8,515 bases of DNA, taken from positions 1-8,515 of the forward strand of contig JAJFFA010000907.1 of the NCBI GenBank assembly GCA_021776885.1. Direction: 5' to 3'. The DNA comes from Planctomycetota bacterium. GTDB lineage: Bacteria; Planctomycetota; UBA1135; GCA-002686595. Made by a program: the position numbers and the translations under genes. This document shows positions 5,890-8,515 of the stretch, one piece after another; the first letter of the stretch is position 1, and each line of letters opens with the position of its first letter. The notes beneath the pieces were generated by a model, which ran no database searches, was not told where the DNA came from, and worked only from the letters and a program-made list of their open reading frames with translations.

Positions 5890-6336
5890 TCACTCGTCGT
5901 GCGGTGCCAGGTCCGGCGCCCAGCCCAGCCCGTCGAGCACGCTGCGCTCCGCCGCGCGCATGCGCGCGCGCTCCTCGTCCCCATGGTCGTCGTGCCCACA
6001 CAGGTGCAGGCTGCCGTGGACCAGGTACAGGGCCAGCTCGCGGGCGGGCGGCACGCCACGCTGGCGCGCCACGCGCTCGGCGCACTCGACGCTGGCGTAG
6101 ATCTCCGCCTCCGGGCCCTCCCCCTCCTGGCCCAGGTCGAAGGCCATCACGTCGGTCGGGGACGCGTCCCCCAGGAAGCGGGCGTGCAGGTCCGCCAGGG
6201 TGCTGTCGTCCACCAGGACCACCTGAACGGCCAGGTCCGGGCGCCCACCGTGGGCCAGGGCGGCCAGGACGTTGCGCTCGATCTCGGCGTCGGTCAGCAG
6301 CGCGGTCTCGATGGCGCGCTCGACCTGGACCTTCAC
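5890..6336 (-). CDS. ybeY: Endoribonuclease YbeY (rRNA maturation / ribosome quality control)
   Basis: A 148-residue zinc-dependent single-strand endoribonuclease of the UPF0054 family, needed in other bacteria for 16S rRNA 3'-end maturation and removal of defective ribosomes. The metal motif is HGSLHLCGHDDH at 107-118, preceded by VVLVDDSTLADLHARFLG (39-56) and TDVMAFDL (61-68), which are the family's other conserved blocks. His107 and His111 fit the first two ligands. In the E. coli spacing the third ligand position is Asp117, with His118 one residue later, so the last ligand is shifted or replaced. The GTG start at 6336 overlaps the phoH stop (GTGA), has no Shine-Dalgarno, and gives the normal N-terminal length, so translation is probably coupled to phoH. 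It is the last gene of the operon. Confidence 0.95.
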   Translation of the reverse strand: MKVQVERAIETALLTDAEIERNVLAALAHGGRPDLAVQVVLVDDSTLADLHARFLGDASPTDVMAFDLGQEGEGPEAEIYASVECAERVARQRGVPPARELALYLVHGSLHLCGHDDHGDEERARMRAAERSVLDGLGWAPDLAPHDE

Positions 6337-7352
6337 GGCGCTTCGGCGACCGGTCCCGCCTCGTCGCGGCTGACCCGCGACGGCGCCTGGTAGGCACGCA
6401 CGATCTGGGCCACCAGCGGGTGCCGCACGACCTCGTCGGGGCTGAACTCGACCATGCCGATGCCCTCGAACCCGCGCAGACGCTGCAGCGCGTCCACCAG
6501 GCCACTGCGCGTACCCGAGGGCAGGTCGTTCTGGCTCGGATCGCCCGTGACCACCATGCGCGAGCCCTCACCCATGCGGGTCAGGAACATCTTCATCTGG
6601 CCGATGGTCGTGTTCTGGCCCTCGTCGAGGATGACGAAGGCGTTGGAGAGGGTGCGCCCGCGCATGTACGCCAGGGGCGCGACCTCGATCACCCCGCCCT
6701 CTTCGAGCCGCGCCAGCTCGTCCCCGTCGACCAGCTCGAAGAGCGCGTCGTAGATCGGGCGCATGTAGGGATTGAGCTTGGCCTGCAGATCGCCGGGCAG
6801 GAAGCCGAGCTTCTCCCCGGCCTCGACCACGGGACGCGTGATCACCAGGCGCCGCACCTGCCCACGGCGCAGGGCCTGCACCGCAGCGTACACCGCCAGG
6901 TAGGTCTTGCCGGTCCCCGCGACCCCCGAGCCGAAGGCGAGGGCGTTCTTCTCGATCAAGTCGAGGTAGCGGCGCTGGACCTCGTTGCGCGGCTCGACCG
7001 CGTGCATGCGGCCAGGGCGCGTCGAGGTGCTGTTGCGCTGCGCCCCGGCGCGCGCTCCCCCGTCGCTGCGCACGGGCTTCGTCGGGCTCGACTTCGGCGG
7101 GCGGCCGGCCAGGATCGCTTCGATCTCGCGCACGCCCAGGTCGCGGCCCTTGCGCAGCTTGCCGAGCACGTGCTCGACGCGCGTGCGCGCCTCGGCCACG
7201 TCGTCCTCCTCACCCTTGAGGACCAGGTTGCCCTGGCGTGGAACCAGCTCGACGGTCAGCTCGCGCTGCAGCAGCTTGGCGAAGCGGTCGTAGGGCCCGA
7301 GAACGAAGACCGCTTCGTCGTGGGAGCGCAGGGGAATCGTGATCTCGATCAA
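6333..7352 (-). CDS. phoH: PhoH/YbeZ-family ATPase
   Basis: A 339-residue cytoplasmic P-loop ATPase of the PhoH (YbeZ) family, a usual partner of YbeY and linked to RNA metabolism. The N-terminal small KH-like domain (about 1-82) has the family pattern around FVLGPYDRFAKLLQREL (16-32). A Ser/Pro/Arg/Gly-rich linker follows (about 83-117), then PRNEVQRRYLDLI (121-133), Walker A GVAGTGKT at 143-150, ITRPVVEAGEKLGFLPGD at 171-188, Walker B FVILDEGQN at 239-247 (most relatives have DEAQN), and VVTGDPSQND at 267-276. RHPLV at 310-314 completes the ATPase. The start is a TTG at 7352: the in-frame stretch back to the cdsA stop is only 54 bp and has no ATG or GTG, and the next internal Met is far too late. 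The N terminus begins in register with E. coli YbeZ. No Shine-Dalgarno is visible. It overlaps ybeY by 4 nt. Confidence 0.95.
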   Translation of the reverse strand: MIEITIPLRSHDEAVFVLGPYDRFAKLLQRELTVELVPRQGNLVLKGEEDDVAEARTRVEHVLGKLRKGRDLGVREIEAILAGRPPKSSPTKPVRSDGGARAGAQRNSTSTRPGRMHAVEPRNEVQRRYLDLIEKNALAFGSGVAGTGKTYLAVYAAVQALRRGQVRRLVITRPVVEAGEKLGFLPGDLQAKLNPYMRPIYDALFELVDGDELARLEEGGVIEVAPLAYMRGRTLSNAFVILDEGQNTTIGQMKMFLTRMGEGSRMVVTGDPSQNDLPSGTRSGLVDALQRLRGFEGIGMVEFSPDEVVRHPLVAQIVRAYQAPSRVSRDEAGPVAEAP

Positions 7353-7406
7353 GGCAGGGTCAGCATCGCCGCGGGGGCACGTGCCGTCAACGAACAGCCG
7401 GAAGGG

Positions 7407-8291
7407 TCAGGGTAGGACGAGCAAGAGGGGCCAGGTGACGAGGGCAGCCGGCACCGAGAAGAGCAGGCTGTCGACCAGGTCCATCAGGCCGCCTGAGGGC
7501 CCGAAGGCCGTGCCCGAGTCCTTCACCTGAGCGCGGCGCTTGACCCAGCTCTCGAACAGATCGCCGGCCTGCGCCGCCAGATTGATGCTGGCCCCGATGG
7601 CCAGCCCCGAGAGCAGGCCGAAGCGCGGGCTGGCGCCGAACAGGCCCTGGTGCGCCAGGAGCGCCCCGGTCGCGGCTCCAGCCAGCAGGGAGGCCAGGCA
7701 GCCCTCGGTGGTCTTGCCCGGGGAGATGCTCGGGAAGGGTCGGTGCTTGCCCAGGGCGTTTCCGAAGTAGTAGCCGGCCACGTCGCCGATCTTGCTCAAG
7801 AGGGCGAGGGCCACCAGGCCCTGGGCGCCCCAGGCCACGCGCACCGAGAAGAGCCAGGGCATCGGCAGCACGATCCACACGAGCAGCAGGGGCCAGACCC
7901 GCTTCCAGCGCGGATCGAGGCCGCCCCCGGCGCTCCCGACCAGGGCCCAGAGCGCGCAGGCCGCCAGGCTGGTCAGGGGGAAGAGCGCGTGACGGTAGGC
8001 GGCGTAGCTCGGCGACCACTCGCGCACCTGAACCAACCAGGGCATGGCCACGGTGCAGGCCAGGGCGCACCAGGCGGCGACGCGCCGGGCGCCGGGGGGG
8101 AAGAGCCCCATGCGCTGCGCCTCGAGCAGCACGCCGGCGGAGATCACGCTGCCCGCGATCAGGACCAGGGTGTCCCCCCAGGGCTTGGCCGCGAGCCAGA
8201 GCAGCGCGACCACGCACAGGGTCAGACCTCCTCCGACGCGCGTGCGCCGCAGAATCTTCGCGGCCTTGCTCGGTTCCTCGGCGCTGCTCAC
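7407..8291 (-). CDS. cdsA: Phosphatidate cytidylyltransferase (CDP-diglyceride synthase)
   Basis: A 294-residue integral inner-membrane enzyme that makes CDP-diacylglycerol from phosphatidate and CTP, the branch point of phospholipid synthesis. Hydrophobic segments are visible at about 22-34, 41-55, 71-88, 102-119, 132-149, 155-166, 197-213, 224-240 and 275-293. Conserved motifs are GDVAGYYFGNALGKH (169-183), SPGKTTEG (190-197; S-P-K-K-T-x-E-G in most) and the C-terminal signature from GDLFES (243-248) through KRRAQVKDSG (251-260) to DLVD (271-274). Within this signature the usual His of GHGG is Ser266 and the usual Arg of D-R-x-D is Leu272. The Lys-Asp pair (257-258) and both later Asp residues (271, 274) are kept, so an active enzyme is still likely. 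The GTG start at 8291 overlaps the uppS stop (GTGA) with no Shine-Dalgarno. The usual neighbour dxr is absent; phoH follows directly. Confidence 0.93.
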   Translation of the reverse strand: MSSAEEPSKAAKILRRTRVGGGLTLCVVALLWLAAKPWGDTLVLIAGSVISAGVLLEAQRMGLFPPGARRVAAWCALACTVAMPWLVQVREWSPSYAAYRHALFPLTSLAACALWALVGSAGGGLDPRWKRVWPLLLVWIVLPMPWLFSVRVAWGAQGLVALALLSKIGDVAGYYFGNALGKHRPFPSISPGKTTEGCLASLLAGAATGALLAHQGLFGASPRFGLLSGLAIGASINLAAQAGDLFESWVKRRAQVKDSGTAFGPSGGLMDLVDSLLFSVPAALVTWPLLLVLP

Positions 8292-8515
8292 GCCGAGTTG
8301 CGCGAAGACCCCGGGGAGGAGACCGAGGGCTCCTCTCCGAGCAGCCCGCCGTACTTGCGCTTGCGCCCGGCGTAGCAGCGCAGGGCCTCCAGGAGCTGCT
8401 CACGCCGGAAGTCCGGCCAGCAGAGCTCGGTCACATAGAGCTCGGCGTAGGAGATCTGCCACAGGAGGAAGTTCGAGATGCGCATCTCCCCCGCCGTGCG
8501 GATCACCAGGTCCGG
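8288..8515 (-). CDS. uppS: Undecaprenyl diphosphate synthase, C-terminal part (5' end outside the window)
   Basis: The last 75 residues of a cis-prenyltransferase (isoprenyl transferase) that extends farnesyl diphosphate with isopentenyl diphosphate to C55 undecaprenyl diphosphate, the lipid carrier for peptidoglycan and O-antigen. The window edge cuts the gene just before the diagnostic block: PDL-VIRTAGEMRISNFLLWQ, then YAELYVTELCWPDF, where the Arg residues and Ser bind the isopentenyl diphosphate phosphates. Most relatives read IRTGGE; the Ala here is a minor variant. A Gly/Ser-rich tail of about 20 residues follows the RKYGG segment. The N-terminal catalytic Asp and P-loop are not in view. 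The stop overlaps the cdsA start by 4 nt, so this is the upstream gene of a uppS-cdsA-phoH-ybeY operon. Confidence 0.95.
   Translation of the reverse strand, partial: PDLVIRTAGEMRISNFLLWQISYAELYVTELCWPDFRREQLLEALRCYAGRKRKYGGLLGEEPSVSSPGSSRNSA

Noticed and set aside
4255..6393. A very long open frame on the plus strand across the intergenic region, sigma factor and ybeY.
   Set aside because: It is antisense to well-recognised genes, has low-complexity Arg/Gly/Ala-rich translation and no family motif. High GC makes such frames common.

Overview
This is a GC-rich window (roughly 70% G+C by eye) from a Gram-negative bacterium. A Kdo-8-phosphate synthase implies an LPS-type outer membrane. Together with undecaprenyl diphosphate synthase, CDP-diglyceride synthase, PhoH and YbeY it gives a normal chromosomal housekeeping context. 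Starts are often GTG or TTG with little or no Shine-Dalgarno sequence. The CdsA and UppS motif variants (a GG-x-x-D-L-V-D ending in CdsA, IRTAGEMRISNF in UppS) remind me of Planctomycetota-like lineages. That placement is an inference from memory and is not proven here; Myxococcota or another high-GC phylum is possible.

Layout, left to right. (1) Positions 1-439, minus strand: the N-terminal part of an RmlD-like extended SDR sugar-nucleotide reductase, cut by the window edge. (2) A 56-bp divergent spacer with a near-perfect inverted repeat. (3) 496-2228, plus strand: a two-gene unit of a diacylglycerol-kinase-family lipid kinase and a metal-type KdsA, overlapping by ATGA. (4) 2233-3915, minus strand: a secreted PafA-like alkaline phosphatase whose stop codon lies 4 bp from the kdsA stop. 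(5) 3916-4794: about 880 bp with no convincing gene, ending in a 14-bp perfect hairpin. (6) 4795-5535, minus strand: a FliA/WhiG-type (sigma-28 family) sigma factor. (7) 5536-5889: a 354-bp leader/spacer. (8) 5890-8515, minus strand: a compact operon transcribed uppS-cdsA-phoH-ybeY, with GTGA overlaps at two junctions.

How the genes fit together. UppS makes the C55 lipid carrier for cell-wall and O-antigen glycans. CdsA makes CDP-diacylglycerol for phospholipids. KdsA makes the inner-core LPS sugar precursor, the lipid kinase acts on a membrane lipid, and the RmlD-like reductase probably makes a deoxysugar. Much of the window therefore concerns envelope precursors. PhoH and YbeY are the usual RNA/ribosome-quality pair, and the phosphatase probably scavenges phosphate outside the cytoplasm.

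I found no mobile element, CRISPR array, phage gene, defence system, rRNA or tRNA. I do not see an undescribed multi-gene system here. The items most worth a second look are a CdsA lacking two signature residues, the long unexplained intergenic region before the phosphatase gene, a possible ribosome-site hairpin in front of the sigma-factor gene, and the linkage of a lipid kinase to kdsA.
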